A stretch of DNA of 64,000 nt, taken from NCBI RefSeq assembly GCF_000143885.2, contig NC_018581.1:1364001-1428000 (forward strand), read 5' to 3'. The notes below the pieces were generated by a model that ran no database searches, was not told where the DNA came from, and worked only from the letters and a program-made list of their open reading frames with translations. The stretch comes from Gordonia sp. KTR9 (GTDB lineage Bacteria > Actinomycetota > Actinomycetes > Mycobacteriales > Mycobacteriaceae). A program made the translations under genes and the position numbers. How positions within the stretch are numbered: the stretch's first letter is position 1; each line of letters starts with the position of its first letter. This document shows positions 1-8,721 of the stretch, one piece after another.

Positions 1-231
1 AAATCCGGCGACGTCCTGCTCGCGATCGAGGAGGGCCACCTGGCCGCCGACGACATCGCCGTCGAACTGGGCGACGTGATCGTCCAACCCTCCCGTGGGC
101 GGAGGGACGACGAGGAGATCACCCTGTTCAACTCCGTCGGAATCGGGTTGCAGGACCTCGTGACGGCACGGTTGCTGGTCGACGCGGCGCTGGAGCAGGG
201 AGTCGGTACGCGGGTGGAGCTGGCCGGATGA
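1..231 (+). CDS. Ornithine cyclodeaminase / mu-crystallin family protein, 3' part
   Basis: Only the last 76 codons lie in the window; the gene enters from the left edge. The tail contains EITLFNSVGIGLQDLVTARL, the C-terminal signature of the ornithine cyclodeaminase/mu-crystallin family (NAD(P)-binding Rossmann enzymes that include ornithine cyclodeaminase, alanine dehydrogenase and ketimine reductases). The substrate cannot be told from this fragment. Its TGA (229-231) overlaps the ATG of the next gene as ATGA, so the two are probably translated together from one mRNA. The family is clear and the exact reaction is open. Confidence 0.85.
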   Translation, partial: KSGDVLLAIEEGHLAADDIAVELGDVIVQPSRGRRDDEEITLFNSVGIGLQDLVTARLLVDAALEQGVGTRVELAG

Positions 232-695
232 CCATCTCCGACCGGGAACGAGAGTTGTTGCGGCGCGCCATCGAACTGGCCGGTGAGGCCGGCGAGAGAG
301 GCAACCGACCGTTCGGCAGCGTGATCGTCGTCGACGACGTCGCGGTGGCCGAGGGGCGCAACGAGGTGAGCTCCTCCGGGGACATCAGTGCCCACGCCGA
401 ACTCGTCGCACTCCGCCGAGCGATCACCGACGGGCACGGCGAACGACTCGCGGGCGCGACCGTGTACGCGAGCGGGGAGCCCTGCCCGATGTGTGCCGCG
501 GCATGCGTGTGGGCGGGTGTCGGCCGGATCGTGTTCGCCGCGTCGACCGCGGCGTTCACCTCGGTCATCCCGGACGGTCCGCACTTCCGGCTGTCCTGCG
601 CGGAGATGATCGCGTCCAGCGACGCCGCGATCGTCGTGGACGGACCGCGGCTCGAGGAGGAGGCGTTGCCGGTGATGTCGCGGTACGCCGGTTAG
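228..695 (+). CDS. Nucleoside/cytosine-type deaminase (CMP/dCMP deaminase superfamily)
   Basis: This 155-aa protein has the full zinc site of the cytidine deaminase-like fold: H56-A-E58 (Zn ligand and proton shuttle) and P85-C86-P-M-C89 (two Zn ligands). The PCPMCAAA form is typical of small guanine/cytosine or tRNA-adenosine deaminase-like enzymes, so hydrolytic deamination of a free base or nucleoside in the cytosol is expected. It overlaps the preceding cyclodeaminase-like gene by 4 nt (ATGA), which suggests a shared role in nitrogen-compound breakdown. It is unlikely to be TadA, which normally stands alone, but this was not tested. It ends 10 bp from the convergent oxidase gene. Confidence 0.85.
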   Translation: MTISDRERELLRRAIELAGEAGERGNRPFGSVIVVDDVAVAEGRNEVSSSGDISAHAELVALRRAITDGHGERLAGATVYASGEPCPMCAAACVWAGVGRIVFAASTAAFTSVIPDGPHFRLSCAEMIASSDAAIVVDGPRLEEEALPVMSRYAG

Positions 696-705
696 CGTCT
701 CGGCG

Positions 706-2028
706 CTAGTCGCCCAGCACCCGGCGCAGGTACTCGTTGGCGAACACCCGGGATGGGTCGTATCGATCACGCACCGAACAGAATTCGTCGAATCGGGGAT
801 AGACGGCGCGGAGCTGCTCGGCGTCGCGGGTGTGCATCTTGCCCCAGTGCGGCCGGCCGCCCAGGCCGGCGAGGATGGCTTCGACGTCGGCGAAGTAGGC
901 GTCGGAGTCGGCGGGATCGTCACGATGGTAGCGATGTACGGCGATGTAGCCGCTGGTACGGCCGGAGGCCGTGGACAGCATGAGGTCGTCCGCGGCGGCG
1001 GCACGGACCTCGATGGGGAAGCTGACGAGGTAGTCGCGCCGGTCGAGGAGCGCGCGGATCTCGGTCAGTGCCTCCGGCACGGCGGCGAGGTCGACGGCGT
1101 ACTCCATCTCCCGGAACCGGACGTCGCGGTCGGAGACGAACACGCCGGTGGAGGAGTCGGTGAACTCCCGCGCGGAGAGTGCGCGACCGGTGACACCGTT
1201 GATGGCCGGTACCAGCTTGGGTGCGCGCGCCCCGATCTCGCACAGCAGGCGGAGCGTCTTGTTGCTCAGCAACTCGTCGTCGATGTAGCGCCTGATGCGT
1301 GAGGGACCGGTGAGGGGAGCGTCGGCGCCGACCCGGGTGTTCGTCTTGACCAGGGCGCAGTTGGTGTGCGGGAACAGGTAGAACTCGTGGTGGTCGGTGC
1401 TCGCGACGCGTTCGTGGAAAGAGGCGATCGCCGCGTCGGCCGTCTCGGGGCCCTCGACGGCGTGCAACCGGAACTCGTCCACACACTCGATGGTCAGTTC
1501 CACGAGGACCCCGAGCGCGCCGAGGCCGAGCGCGACAGCCTTCAGATCGGTGTCGTCGGCGGTCAGGGTGACGATGTCCCCGGTGCCGGTGACGATTGTC
1601 GCGCCGACGATCTGGGTGCTGATGCCGCCGAAGGCGAGACCGGTGCCGTGGGTCCCGGTCGAGGTCGCGCCGGCGATGGTCTGACGGTCGACGTCGCCGA
1701 GGTTGGTCATCGCGAGTCCGAACGGCGCCAGTAGTCCCGGGATCTCGTGGAGGTGGGTCCCCGCGCGCAGCGTCACGCGCCGATCGTCGACGCCCACCAG
1801 GCCGCGCAGTCCGGACAGCTCGAGTTGCACGTCGTCGGCAACGGCGATGGGGGAGAAGCTGTGTCCCGCGCCCACGGTCTTGACCGTGCCACCGCGCGCG
1901 GCGGCCTCGCGGACGAGGTCGGCGACCTCGGCTGCACTCGCCGGGCTCTCGACGCGGCGGGGTGTGCATCCGGCGGTACCGCCCCAGTTGTGCCAGGCGG
2001 GTGTCGAACGCGCAGCGGTCCCGTTCAC
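706..2028 (-). CDS. FAD-linked oxidase of the D-arabinono-1,4-lactone / L-gulonolactone oxidase family
   Basis: The protein is about 440 aa. Its N-terminal FAD-binding domain (PCMH type) carries VGAGHSFSPIA, the segment whose histidine carries or contacts FAD in aldonolactone oxidases. The C-terminal ALO domain ends in RPHWGKMH and DPSRVFANEYL, both family hallmarks. It should oxidise a sugar lactone or alditol with O2 or a quinone as acceptor; the substrate is unknown. The GTG at 2028 is chosen as start because it overlaps the stop of the upstream PLP-enzyme gene (GTGA) and the first conserved residues (WHNWGG) follow it closely. It is the last gene of a TetR/PLP-enzyme/oxidase operon read on the minus strand. 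Confidence 0.87.
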   Translation of the reverse strand: MNGTAARSTPAWHNWGGTAGCTPRRVESPASAAEVADLVREAAARGGTVKTVGAGHSFSPIAVADDVQLELSGLRGLVGVDDRRVTLRAGTHLHEIPGLLAPFGLAMTNLGDVDRQTIAGATSTGTHGTGLAFGGISTQIVGATIVTGTGDIVTLTADDTDLKAVALGLGALGVLVELTIECVDEFRLHAVEGPETADAAIASFHERVASTDHHEFYLFPHTNCALVKTNTRVGADAPLTGPSRIRRYIDDELLSNKTLRLLCEIGARAPKLVPAINGVTGRALSAREFTDSSTGVFVSDRDVRFREMEYAVDLAAVPEALTEIRALLDRRDYLVSFPIEVRAAAADDLMLSTASGRTSGYIAVHRYHRDDPADSDAYFADVEAILAGLGGRPHWGKMHTRDAEQLRAVYPRFDEFCSVRDRYDPSRVFANEYLRRVLGD

Positions 2029-3311
2029 AGGAAGCACTTGCCCTCTCCTCGATAGGTCGGCACGACCTCGCTCACCGTGGCCCGCCCGGCGTCGTCCCGA
2101 TCGACGATCGCGACCTCGCGAGCCCGCTCGCACACCTCGCCGGACTTGGTGTGCCGGAACCACACCCGGTCCCCGACGGCGATGTCGTCGGCGGCCGCAC
2201 CCCGCAGCGGGGTCTGCACCTCACCGGCCGTCTCGGTGCCGATGTACTCGAGTCCGGTCGGCCACACCGGTTTCGGCAACCGGTCGGCGGCGGGTGGGCC
2301 GGACGCGATCCAGCCGCCACCGGCACAGGTCACGATGCCGGGAGCCGGACGACGGACGACATCGAGACCGAAGGACAGTGCGGGCGCGGGACGGAACCGC
2401 TCGTATCCGTCGAACAGATGCCCGCCGAACAACCCACTGCCCGCAGCGATGTCGGTGACCGCGCGGTCGCGTGCCGTCTCCTCGAGGGACCCGGTGCCGC
2501 CACCGTTGACGAAGTCCAGATCCGCCATCTGACGCAGTTCCGCGATCACCTTGCCCCGGCGCCGCCGCAACTCGGCCATCGAGCGGCGCTGCATCGCGCG
2601 GACGGCGCGGTTGGCCAACGCCTTACCGGGCACCGCATCGGCCACCCCGGCCACCTGCGCCTCGTAGGACATGACCCCGACGAGGTCGAAACCGGGCCGC
2701 GCCACGATGGCTCGTGCGAGCTCGAGTGCGTCTCGGCGCGAGTGCACCGGCGAGCGGCGAACACCGATGTGTACCCGCCCGCCGAGCACGCGGTACGACG
2801 CGTCGAGATCGATGGCGACGCGGATCGGTGTACGGGCACCGGCGGGGACGACGGAATCGATGATGTCGAGCTGGTCGACGGAGTCGACGAGCAGGCTCAC
2901 CCGGCTCGTCGCGACCTCGTCGGTGACCAAGGCGGCCAGCGCATGTCGTCGGACGCTGGGATAACCCATCAGCACCTCGCCGATCCCCGACTGCGTGGCG
3001 AGCCAGTGGGCTTCGGCGAGATCGTAGGCGAGAACTCCGTGAAAGCCGTTGCGCCCGACGACGTCCTCGATGACCGACCGCACCCGGACGGACTTGCTCG
3101 CGAGGCGGATCGGGACGCCCCCGGATCGTCGGATCAGATCGGCGGCGTTGTGTTCGAGCGCCGCACGGTCCAGGACGAGGACCGGCGCGTCGAGCCCGGC
3201 GTCGGCGACAGCCTGATCGATCGCGGCCCAGTAGGCGCCGGGATCGCGCGCCCATACGTCGAGGGCGGTCCGGCTCCCGGTCGTCGGAACACCGTCAGTC
3301 GAATCTGACAT
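2025..3311 (-). CDS. Fold-III PLP enzyme: amino acid deaminase/aldolase (D-threonine aldolase / D-serine dehydratase-like)
   Basis: This 428-aa protein has an N-terminal alanine-racemase-type barrel with the PLP lysine in IRLASKSVRVRSV (about residue 73). The C-terminal D-serine dehydratase-like domain contains GGGWIASG and the H-x6-C pair in FRHTKSGEVCE, which binds Zn in DSD/D-threonine aldolase enzymes. The expected activity is cleavage or deamination of a beta-hydroxy D-amino acid in the cytosol. The gene follows the TetR gene (17-nt overlap) and overlaps the oxidase gene by 4 nt, so the three are very likely co-transcribed under the TetR protein. A link between the PLP enzyme and the lactone oxidase is inferred from order only. 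Confidence 0.87.
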   Translation of the reverse strand: MSDSTDGVPTTGSRTALDVWARDPGAYWAAIDQAVADAGLDAPVLVLDRAALEHNAADLIRRSGGVPIRLASKSVRVRSVIEDVVGRNGFHGVLAYDLAEAHWLATQSGIGEVLMGYPSVRRHALAALVTDEVATSRVSLLVDSVDQLDIIDSVVPAGARTPIRVAIDLDASYRVLGGRVHIGVRRSPVHSRRDALELARAIVARPGFDLVGVMSYEAQVAGVADAVPGKALANRAVRAMQRRSMAELRRRRGKVIAELRQMADLDFVNGGGTGSLEETARDRAVTDIAAGSGLFGGHLFDGYERFRPAPALSFGLDVVRRPAPGIVTCAGGGWIASGPPAADRLPKPVWPTGLEYIGTETAGEVQTPLRGAAADDIAVGDRVWFRHTKSGEVCERAREVAIVDRDDAGRATVSEVVPTYRGEGKCFL

Positions 3312-3918
3312 GGGTCATCAGCTGATCGGTGATGGAGCGGATGATCGCGTCGACGACCTTGTCGTCGGCGGTGCTGAGATAGATGAGCGTGATGGAGTTG
3401 GTGGCCGCGATGACCACCGGACCCAACTCCTCGACGGGTGTTGTCCACACCACGCCGGTGAGGTCGGTGATGGACTGCAACCCCGCCGAGGCCACCCGGT
3501 AGAGCTGCTCGTACATGTGTTTGCCCACCTGCTGCAGTTCAGGGTGGTTGTGGGCATAGATCCCGAGTGCGATGGCCGCCTGCATGCGGCCCGGATCGGC
3601 TTTGAGCAGATCGTAGAAGGCCCGGAACTGGCCTTCCATGTTCTCCCGGATGTTGGCGATGTCGGGCGTCGGCGAGTACACCGCGCCGGGCAGCAGGGTG
3701 TGCAGCATCCGCTCGATGTCGGTGGGCACGGCCGTCTCCATCACCGCGCACAACAATGCGGTGCGGCTCTCGAAGGCGTAGTGGAAGCTCGCCAGAGGCA
3801 TGCCGGCGTGGGCGCAGATACGACGAGTCGTCGCGCCCTCCACGCCGTGATCGGCGATCACGCGGTACGCCGATTCGATGAGTGCGCTTCGACGTTGGTC
3901 GACGGACATCCGTGCCAC
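3295..3918 (-). CDS. TetR family transcriptional regulator
   Basis: This 207-aa regulator has an N-terminal helix-turn-helix of TetR type: SALIESAYRVIADHGVEG, then TTRRICAHAGMPLASFHYAF (about residues 12-50). A variable ligand domain follows. It is the first gene of the minus-strand operon with the PLP enzyme and the FAD oxidase, so it probably represses that operon. A perfect 16-bp palindrome at 3938-3953, 20 bp before the start, is a good operator candidate. The start is GTG 3918; an ATG at 3909 (MSVDQRR) is an equally possible start. The ligand is not predictable. Confidence 0.88.
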   Translation of the reverse strand: MARMSVDQRRSALIESAYRVIADHGVEGATTRRICAHAGMPLASFHYAFESRTALLCAVMETAVPTDIERMLHTLLPGAVYSPTPDIANIRENMEGQFRAFYDLLKADPGRMQAAIALGIYAHNHPELQQVGKHMYEQLYRVASAGLQSITDLTGVVWTTPVEELGPVVIAATNSITLIYLSTADDKVVDAIIRSITDQLMTHVRFD

Positions 3919-3937
3919 TTCGGTGACTTTCTGACCA

Positions 3938-3953
3938 CATGCGCCGGCGCATG
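3938..3953. promoter_or_regulatory. 16-bp perfect palindrome, candidate TetR operator
   Basis: CATGCGCCGGCGCATG is fully self-complementary and lies 20 bp upstream of the TetR start codon, in the divergent region before the metallo-hydrolase gene. Size and position fit autoregulation by a TetR dimer. The assignment is inferred from position only. Confidence 0.5.
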
Positions 3954-4106
3954 CACGGTGGACAATGCTCGCCGCAGCCTATCAGTGCCGGTGAGGCGCA
4001 CAATGCGCTTCACGCGGAAGAAATCGCAGATCACACCGGTGGGCGGCCGGCCGGTGCGCCCAGATGACCGCGGTCTCGTCCTCCCGGCGGAATCCGCCGG
4101 ACGCAC

Positions 4107-4112
4107 TACTGT
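4107..4112 (+). promoter_or_regulatory. -10 box TACTGT for a leaderless metallo-hydrolase mRNA
   Basis: TACTGT fits the actinobacterial TANNNT -10 pattern. It ends 6 nt before GTG 4119, so transcription would start at or next to that GTG. This favours GTG 4119 over the in-frame GTG at 4113, which lies directly against the box. Confidence 0.45.
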
Positions 4113-4118
4113 GTGAAC

Positions 4119-5297
4119 GTGACCTCCACGACCGGTAGAAAAGGCGCGACCGACCTGCGTCGTGATGTCCTCGCGCGGATGGGTTCGGCGGGCGTGGCGG
4201 TGGCCGATGCCGTCGTCGGACGGCTCGCCGCCGAGGGACTGGGCCCCGCCCGCGCGCTCGGCGCCTCCCGCGCGGAGATAGCGCCGCACGTGCTCGGGAG
4301 CCCGCACCAGCGCGACGGTGCCTTCGACAACCCGGAACCCCCGTCGATCGTCGACCCGAGCCTGCAGGTCCTCACCGACATGGCCCGGCGGCCCGGCCGG
4401 CCCCGCCGACCGATCATGGTGACGGTCCCGCGGTTCGAGGCGCCCGCCGACCTCGCCGTCACCTGGCTCGGGCACGCCACCGCCGTCGTCGACATCGACG
4501 GCGCCCGCATCATCACCGACCCCGTGCTCAGCCGTCGCTGTTCGCCGAGCCGGCTCGTCGGTCCCGGGCGCATGCACGCGGCGCCCGTGTCGCCGTCGCA
4601 GCTGCCGCCGCTCGACGTCGTCCTGATCAGTCACGATCACTACGACCATCTCGACATGGACACCGTCACGGCCATCGCCGACACCCAGCCCGACGCGGTG
4701 TTCGTCACGACGATCGGGGTCGGCGCGCACCTCGCTTCCTGGGGCATCGCCGAAGACCGCATCCGGCAGGCGGATTGGTGGGACGAGGTCGTCGTGCCGA
4801 CCGGTGCGGGCGAGTTGCGGTTCACCTGCGGTCCGGCGCGGCACTTCTCCGGCCGCCGGCTGGAGCGGAACCTCACCCAGTGGGGCAGCTGGGCCATCGC
4901 GGGCCGAGACCACAAGGTCTTCTTCTCCGGGGACACCGGGCACAGTGAACGTTTCGAGGATGTCGGCGCCCGACTCGGCCCGTTCGATCTCACCCTCATC
5001 GCCGTCGGGGCCTACGACGTGATGTGGCCCGACATCCACGTGAACCCGGAGGAGGCTCTCTCGGTTCACCGGATGGTCTCGCCCGGTTCGGGATCGGACT
5101 CGGTGTTCGTGCCCATCCACTGGGGGACGTTCAACCTCGCGCGCCACCCGTGGGGGGAGCCCATCGCACGTCTGCAGGCGGAGACGCGGCCGGACTCGCC
5201 GACGATCCTGGTGCCGCAGCCCGGTGGCACGATCGACCTGACACACCGGACCGGTACCGGTGTGGCACAACCCGGTTGGTGGGAGGCCTCGGCGTGA
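4119..5297 (+). CDS. MBL-fold metallo-hydrolase (NAPE-PLD/UlaG-like, Rv0906-type)
   Basis: This protein of about 392 aa has the metallo-beta-lactamase motif H172-x-H174-x-D176-H177 (SHDHYDHLD), a downstream GDTGHSERF segment with a further metal ligand, and the late histidine in [14 protein letters not shown]. This set matches the N-acyl-phosphatidylethanolamine phospholipase D-like branch. It should be a Zn-dependent hydrolase, perhaps of a phosphodiester or lipid. The GTG at 4119 is preferred because of the -10 box 6 nt upstream; GTG 4113 would add two residues. It overlaps the downstream P-type ATPase gene by 4 nt (GTGA). The same pairing occurs near ctpE in M. tuberculosis (recalled, not searched). 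Confidence 0.87.
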   Translation: MTSTTGRKGATDLRRDVLARMGSAGVAVADAVVGRLAAEGLGPARALGASRAEIAPHVLGSPHQRDGAFDNPEPPSIVDPSLQVLTDMARRPGRPRRPIMVTVPRFEAPADLAVTWLGHATAVVDIDGARIITDPVLSRRCSPSRLVGPGRMHAAPVSPSQLPPLDVVLISHDHYDHLDMDTVTAIADTQPDAVFVTTIGVGAHLASWGIAEDRIRQADWWDEVVVPTGAGELRFTCGPARHFSGRRLERNLTQWGSWAIAGRDHKVFFSGDTGHSERFEDVGARLGPFDLTLIAVGAYDVMWPDIHVNPEEALSVHRMVSPGSGSDSVFVPIHWGTFNLARHPWGEPIARLQAETRPDSPTILVPQPGGTIDLTHRTGTGVAQPGWWEASA

Positions 5298-7792
5298 GCG
5301 TACCGACTCCGGTCGCCAGTCCCGGTCTCTCCGCGGCCCAGGTCGCACAGCGGGTCGCCGCCGGCCAGGTCAACGCGCTGCCCGACCGGTCCGGTCGCAG
5401 TGTGTCGGACATCGTGCGCGCGAACGTCTTCACCCGGATCAACGCGATCCTCGGGGTGTTGTTCGCGATCGTCGTGTTCACCGGATCGCTCATCAACGGA
5501 TTGTTCGGGCTGCTGATCATCGCCAACTCGGGCATCGGCATCATCCAGGAGATCCGCGCCAAGCGGACCCTGGACAAGCTCGCCATCGTCGGCCAGACCC
5601 GACCCCGGGTACGGCGCGACGGCACGGTGACCGAGGTGCCGCCGGATGAGGTGGTCCTCGACGACATCATCGAGATCGGTGCGGGCGACCAGATCGTCGT
5701 CGACGGCGAGGTCATCGAGGCGACCGCGCTCGACGTCGACGAGTCGCTGCTCACCGGCGAGGCCGACCCGATCGACAAGGACCCGGGTGCCGAGGTGCTC
5801 TCGGGCAGTTTCGTGGTCGCCGGCGGCGGCGCGTATCGCGCCACCAAGGTCGGTGCCGACGCCTACGCCGCGCAACTCGCCGCGGAGGCGTCGAAGTTCA
5901 CCCTGGTCTCCTCCGAACTGCGCTCCGGGATCGACCAGATCCTGCGGGTCATCACCTGGTTGCTGATCCCGGCCGGGATCCTGACCATCGTCAATCAGCT
6001 CTTCATCAGCGACAACGGATTGCGGCGGTCGTTGCTGGGCATGGTCGCCGCGCTGGTGCCGATGGTCCCGGAGGGGCTGGTCCTGATGACCTCGATCGCC
6101 TTCGCCGTGGGCGTCGTGCGCCTGGGCCGGCGACAGTGTCTGGTGAACGAGCTCCCGGCCATCGAGGGACTGGCGCGCGTCAACGTGGTCTGCGCGGACA
6201 AGACCGGGACCCTGACCGAGAACGGGATGCGGCTGGCCGAGGTGCGGACCCTCGGGGCGGTACCCGGCGAGACCGTGGCCCAGGTGCTGGCCGCGCTCGC
6301 CGCCCATGACCCACGCCCCAACGCCAGCATGATCGCGGTCGCCGAAGCCCACCCGGTCGCTCCGGACTGGACGGTGACGGCCATCAAACCGTTCACCTCG
6401 GCCACCAAGTGGAGCGGGATGTCGTTCCGCGGGAACGGCTCCGGCGCGCCGGCCGGGGACGACAGCGGGCACTGGCTGATCGGTGCGCCCGATGTCCTGC
6501 TCGATCCGGAGGGCGAGACGGCCCGCCTCGCGTCCGACATCGGCGCCGCCGGACTCCGCGTGCTGTTGCTCGCGTGCACCGACGCGCCCGTCGACACCGA
6601 ACCCGCACCTGGCCAGGTCGCACCGGGGACGGTCTCCCCGGTCGCCCTCGTGGTTCTCGAACAACGGGTCCGGCCCGATGCGCGCGGCACGATCGATTAC
6701 TTCGGACAGCAGCATGTCGCGGTGAAGGTCATCTCCGGGGACAACGCCCGGTCGGTGGGCGCCGTCGCCGCATCCCTGGGCCTCGGATCGGCCGAAGAGT
6801 CGGTCGATGCGCGTGAGCTGCCCGCCGAGACAGGCGAACTCGCCGACGTCGTCGAACGCGGCGTCACGTTCGGTCGGGTGCGGCCCGACCAGAAGCGCGC
6901 CATGGTGAAGGCGCTGCAGTCGCGGGGCGACACCGTCGCGATGACCGGTGACGGCGTCAACGACGTCTTGGCGCTCAAGGACGCCGACATCGGCGTCGCG
7001 ATGGGATCGGGTAGCTCCGCGGCCCGGTCGGTGGCACAGATCGTGTTGCTGGACAACAAGTTCGCCACTCTGCCATATGTGGTGGGCGAGGGCCGTCGGG
7101 TGATCGGCAACATCGAGCGCGTCTCGAACCTGTTCCTCACCAAGACCGTGTACGCGGTCCTGCTCGCGCTGTTCGTCGGAGTCGGCGGGCTGCTCGGCGC
7201 GGTGTTCGGGTCGGATCCGCTCAGCTACCCGTTCCAGCCGATACACGTGACGATCTCGGCATGGTTCACCATCGGGATCCCCGCGTTCGTGCTGTCGCTC
7301 GCGCCCAACAACGAGCGGGCCCGCCGCGGTTTCGTGCGCCGGGTGCTGCTCAGCGCGGTGCCCAACGGCGTCGTCGTCGGTCTGTGCACTTTCGTGACCT
7401 ACCTGCTCGTCAACCCGGGCGGCACCGGTGTCGAGATGGGGGGCGACGCCGTCGACCTCTCGCCGGCGCAGACACAGGCCGCCACCGCGGCGCTGATGAC
7501 GCTGATCGCGATCGCGGTGTACGTGCTCGCCGTGGTCGCCCGTCCCTACAACTGGTGGAAGCTCGTGCTGCTGGCGGTCTCGGCCGGCGCGTACGTGCTG
7601 ATCTTCGCGTGGCCGTTCACCCAGGACCTGTTCCGGCTCGACTCCTCGAACTGGGGGATGAACTCGGTGGCCCTGGTCTCGGCGGCAGTCGGGATCGCGT
7701 GCGTCGAGGTCGTCTCGCGGGTGGCGCCCAGGTGGATCGCCGCGCACGGGGACGACGCGCAGCACGGCAGTGCTGTCGCGTCCGACGGATAG
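5294..7792 (+). CDS. ctpE: P-type cation-transporting ATPase, CtpE-like
   Basis: This 832-aa integral membrane pump shows all P-type ATPase signatures: the actuator-domain T154-G-E (LTGEADP), the phosphorylation site D302-K-T-G-T, and the hinge [21 protein letters not shown]. Two helices precede the actuator, two follow it (with MVPEGL, not a CPx motif), and about six lie at the C terminus. The missing CPx motif excludes a P1B heavy-metal pump. The sequence and neighbourhood match mycobacterial CtpE, reported as a calcium transporter. The GTG at 5294 is used because it overlaps the stop of the metallo-hydrolase gene (GTGA); the reading frame is open further upstream, but there it lies over the hydrolase gene. 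Confidence 0.9.
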   Translation: MSVPTPVASPGLSAAQVAQRVAAGQVNALPDRSGRSVSDIVRANVFTRINAILGVLFAIVVFTGSLINGLFGLLIIANSGIGIIQEIRAKRTLDKLAIVGQTRPRVRRDGTVTEVPPDEVVLDDIIEIGAGDQIVVDGEVIEATALDVDESLLTGEADPIDKDPGAEVLSGSFVVAGGGAYRATKVGADAYAAQLAAEASKFTLVSSELRSGIDQILRVITWLLIPAGILTIVNQLFISDNGLRRSLLGMVAALVPMVPEGLVLMTSIAFAVGVVRLGRRQCLVNELPAIEGLARVNVVCADKTGTLTENGMRLAEVRTLGAVPGETVAQVLAALAAHDPRPNASMIAVAEAHPVAPDWTVTAIKPFTSATKWSGMSFRGNGSGAPAGDDSGHWLIGAPDVLLDPEGETARLASDIGAAGLRVLLLACTDAPVDTEPAPGQVAPGTVSPVALVVLEQRVRPDARGTIDYFGQQHVAVKVISGDNARSVGAVAASLGLGSAEESVDARELPAETGELADVVERGVTFGRVRPDQKRAMVKALQSRGDTVAMTGDGVNDVLALKDADIGVAMGSGSSAARSVAQIVLLDNKFATLPYVVGEGRRVIGNIERVSNLFLTKTVYAVLLALFVGVGGLLGAVFGSDPLSYPFQPIHVTISAWFTIGIPAFVLSLAPNNERARRGFVRRVLLSAVPNGVVVGLCTFVTYLLVNPGGTGVEMGGDAVDLSPAQTQAATAALMTLIAIAVYVLAVVARPYNWWKLVLLAVSAGAYVLIFAWPFTQDLFRLDSSNWGMNSVALVSAAVGIACVEVVSRVAPRWIAAHGDDAQHGSAVASDG

Positions 7793-7845
7793 AATCGGCG
7801 GCAAGCTGTCGGAAGACGTCCGGCACGTCGATCAGAGGAGACGCG

Positions 7846-8118
7846 ATGGATCTCAAGGGACTCGTCAACAAGGCCAGGGCCACGCTGCAGAAGAACCCGA
7901 ACCTGATCGAAAAGGGTGGTGACGCCCTCGACAAGGTCACCAAGAACAAGTACTCGGGTCAGGTCGACAAGGCGCAGGACGCGGTGCGCAAGGCAGTCGG
8001 CGCGCCAGGGCAGAACCCGCGTCAGCAGAATCCGCCCACCAACCCCACCAACCCCGGGGAGCCGCTGCCGGGTCAGCAGAGCCCGCAGCCCCAGAACCCC
8101 CAGCACCCGCAGAAGTAG
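7846..8118 (+). CDS. Small Rv0909-like protein (putative antitoxin of an Rv0909-Rv0910-type pair)
   Basis: The gene encodes 90 aa. A lysine-rich helical N-terminal half has two similar segments (LVNKARATLQKNPNLIEKG and LDKVTKNKYSGQVDKAQDA), followed by a low-complexity Pro/Gln/Asn tail of about 35 residues. The pattern resembles M. tuberculosis Rv0909, annotated as the antitoxin partner of Rv0910, and the position just after ctpE and before the SRPBCC gene is the same. The ATG at 7846 has a strong ribosome binding site (AGAGGAG, 7834-7840). The Pro/Gln-rich tail may be a lineage extension. Function as an antitoxin is inferred from homology and position. Confidence 0.65.
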   Translation: MDLKGLVNKARATLQKNPNLIEKGGDALDKVTKNKYSGQVDKAQDAVRKAVGAPGQNPRQQNPPTNPTNPGEPLPGQQSPQPQNPQHPQK

Positions 8119-8121
8119 TCC

Positions 8122-8721
8122 TCAGAGCTCTGCTCGCGGGTGCCGGCGATACGCCGACACCGTCGGGTCCCCGTCGATCCAGAACCGCCACGGGCGATCG
8201 GCGGCCCGGCGGACGCCCACCCGCGGGCCCGCGACCACGCGTTCTCCAGGGTCGGGCGTGCCCGGCTCGAGGACAACCGGACTCGACGGGTCGGTGAGAT
8301 CGGTGGCCAGGTCGGTCATCGTGATCCCCAGGGCGCGGCACAGATTGCCCGGGCCGCTCGCGAGCCGACCGTCGGGGATCGGCCCGACGCGGGTCACACC
8401 GCGTCGGAAGCGCGCCACGTCGGCGCCGTCGAGCACCTCACCCGCGCGCAGCAACACCGCAGCTGCGGGTCCCGGACCGGCGACGACGACGTTCGCGCAA
8501 TGGTGGCCGTGGATGCGATAGACATACAGCCGGCCCGGCGGCCCGTACATGATCTCCGAGCGAGCCGTTCGGGTGTAGGCATGCGACGCCGGGTCGTCGG
8601 GACCGGCATACGCCTCGACCTCGGTCAGGCGGATCGTCACGCCGTGCCCGGTCAGGTGTGAGCCCAGCAACGAACGTGCCTGTTCGGCGGCGGAGGCGGG
8701 GGCACTACTCTCTTGGGTCAT
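8122..8721 (-). CDS. mpg: 3-methyladenine DNA glycosylase (MPG/AAG family)
   Basis: The protein is 199 aa, a usual length for bacterial MPG enzymes. It has the family motifs ARSLLGSHL, VEAYAGPDDPASHAY, MYGPPGRLYVYRIHG, LASGPGNLCRALGI and GPRVGVRRAADRPWRFW. These form the base-flipping pocket, with the tyrosines and the glutamate in EVEAY positioning water to release alkylated purines. It is a base excision repair enzyme. Its start codon shares the four bases CATG (8719-8722) with the start of the divergent SRPBCC gene, so one promoter must lie inside the other gene or the mRNA is leaderless. It sits antisense between the Rv0909-like and Rv0910-like genes. Confidence 0.9.
   Translation of the reverse strand: MTQESSAPASAAEQARSLLGSHLTGHGVTIRLTEVEAYAGPDDPASHAYTRTARSEIMYGPPGRLYVYRIHGHHCANVVVAGPGPAAAVLLRAGEVLDGADVARFRRGVTRVGPIPDGRLASGPGNLCRALGITMTDLATDLTDPSSPVVLEPGTPDPGERVVAGPRVGVRRAADRPWRFWIDGDPTVSAYRRHPRAEL
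8706..8711 (+). promoter_or_regulatory. -10 box TACTCT, leaderless SRPBCC mRNA
   Basis: TACTCT (TANNNT) ends 8 nt before ATG 8720, and no Shine-Dalgarno sequence is visible before that ATG. The box lies inside the first codons of the divergent glycosylase gene, so the two transcription units overlap head to head. Confidence 0.45.

Noticed and set aside
5066..7804. 912-codon open frame antisense to the P-type ATPase gene
   Set aside because: It mirrors the ATPase codons in a high-GC genome; the product is rich in Asp/His/Arg/Gln with no domain, while the plus strand has all P-type motifs.
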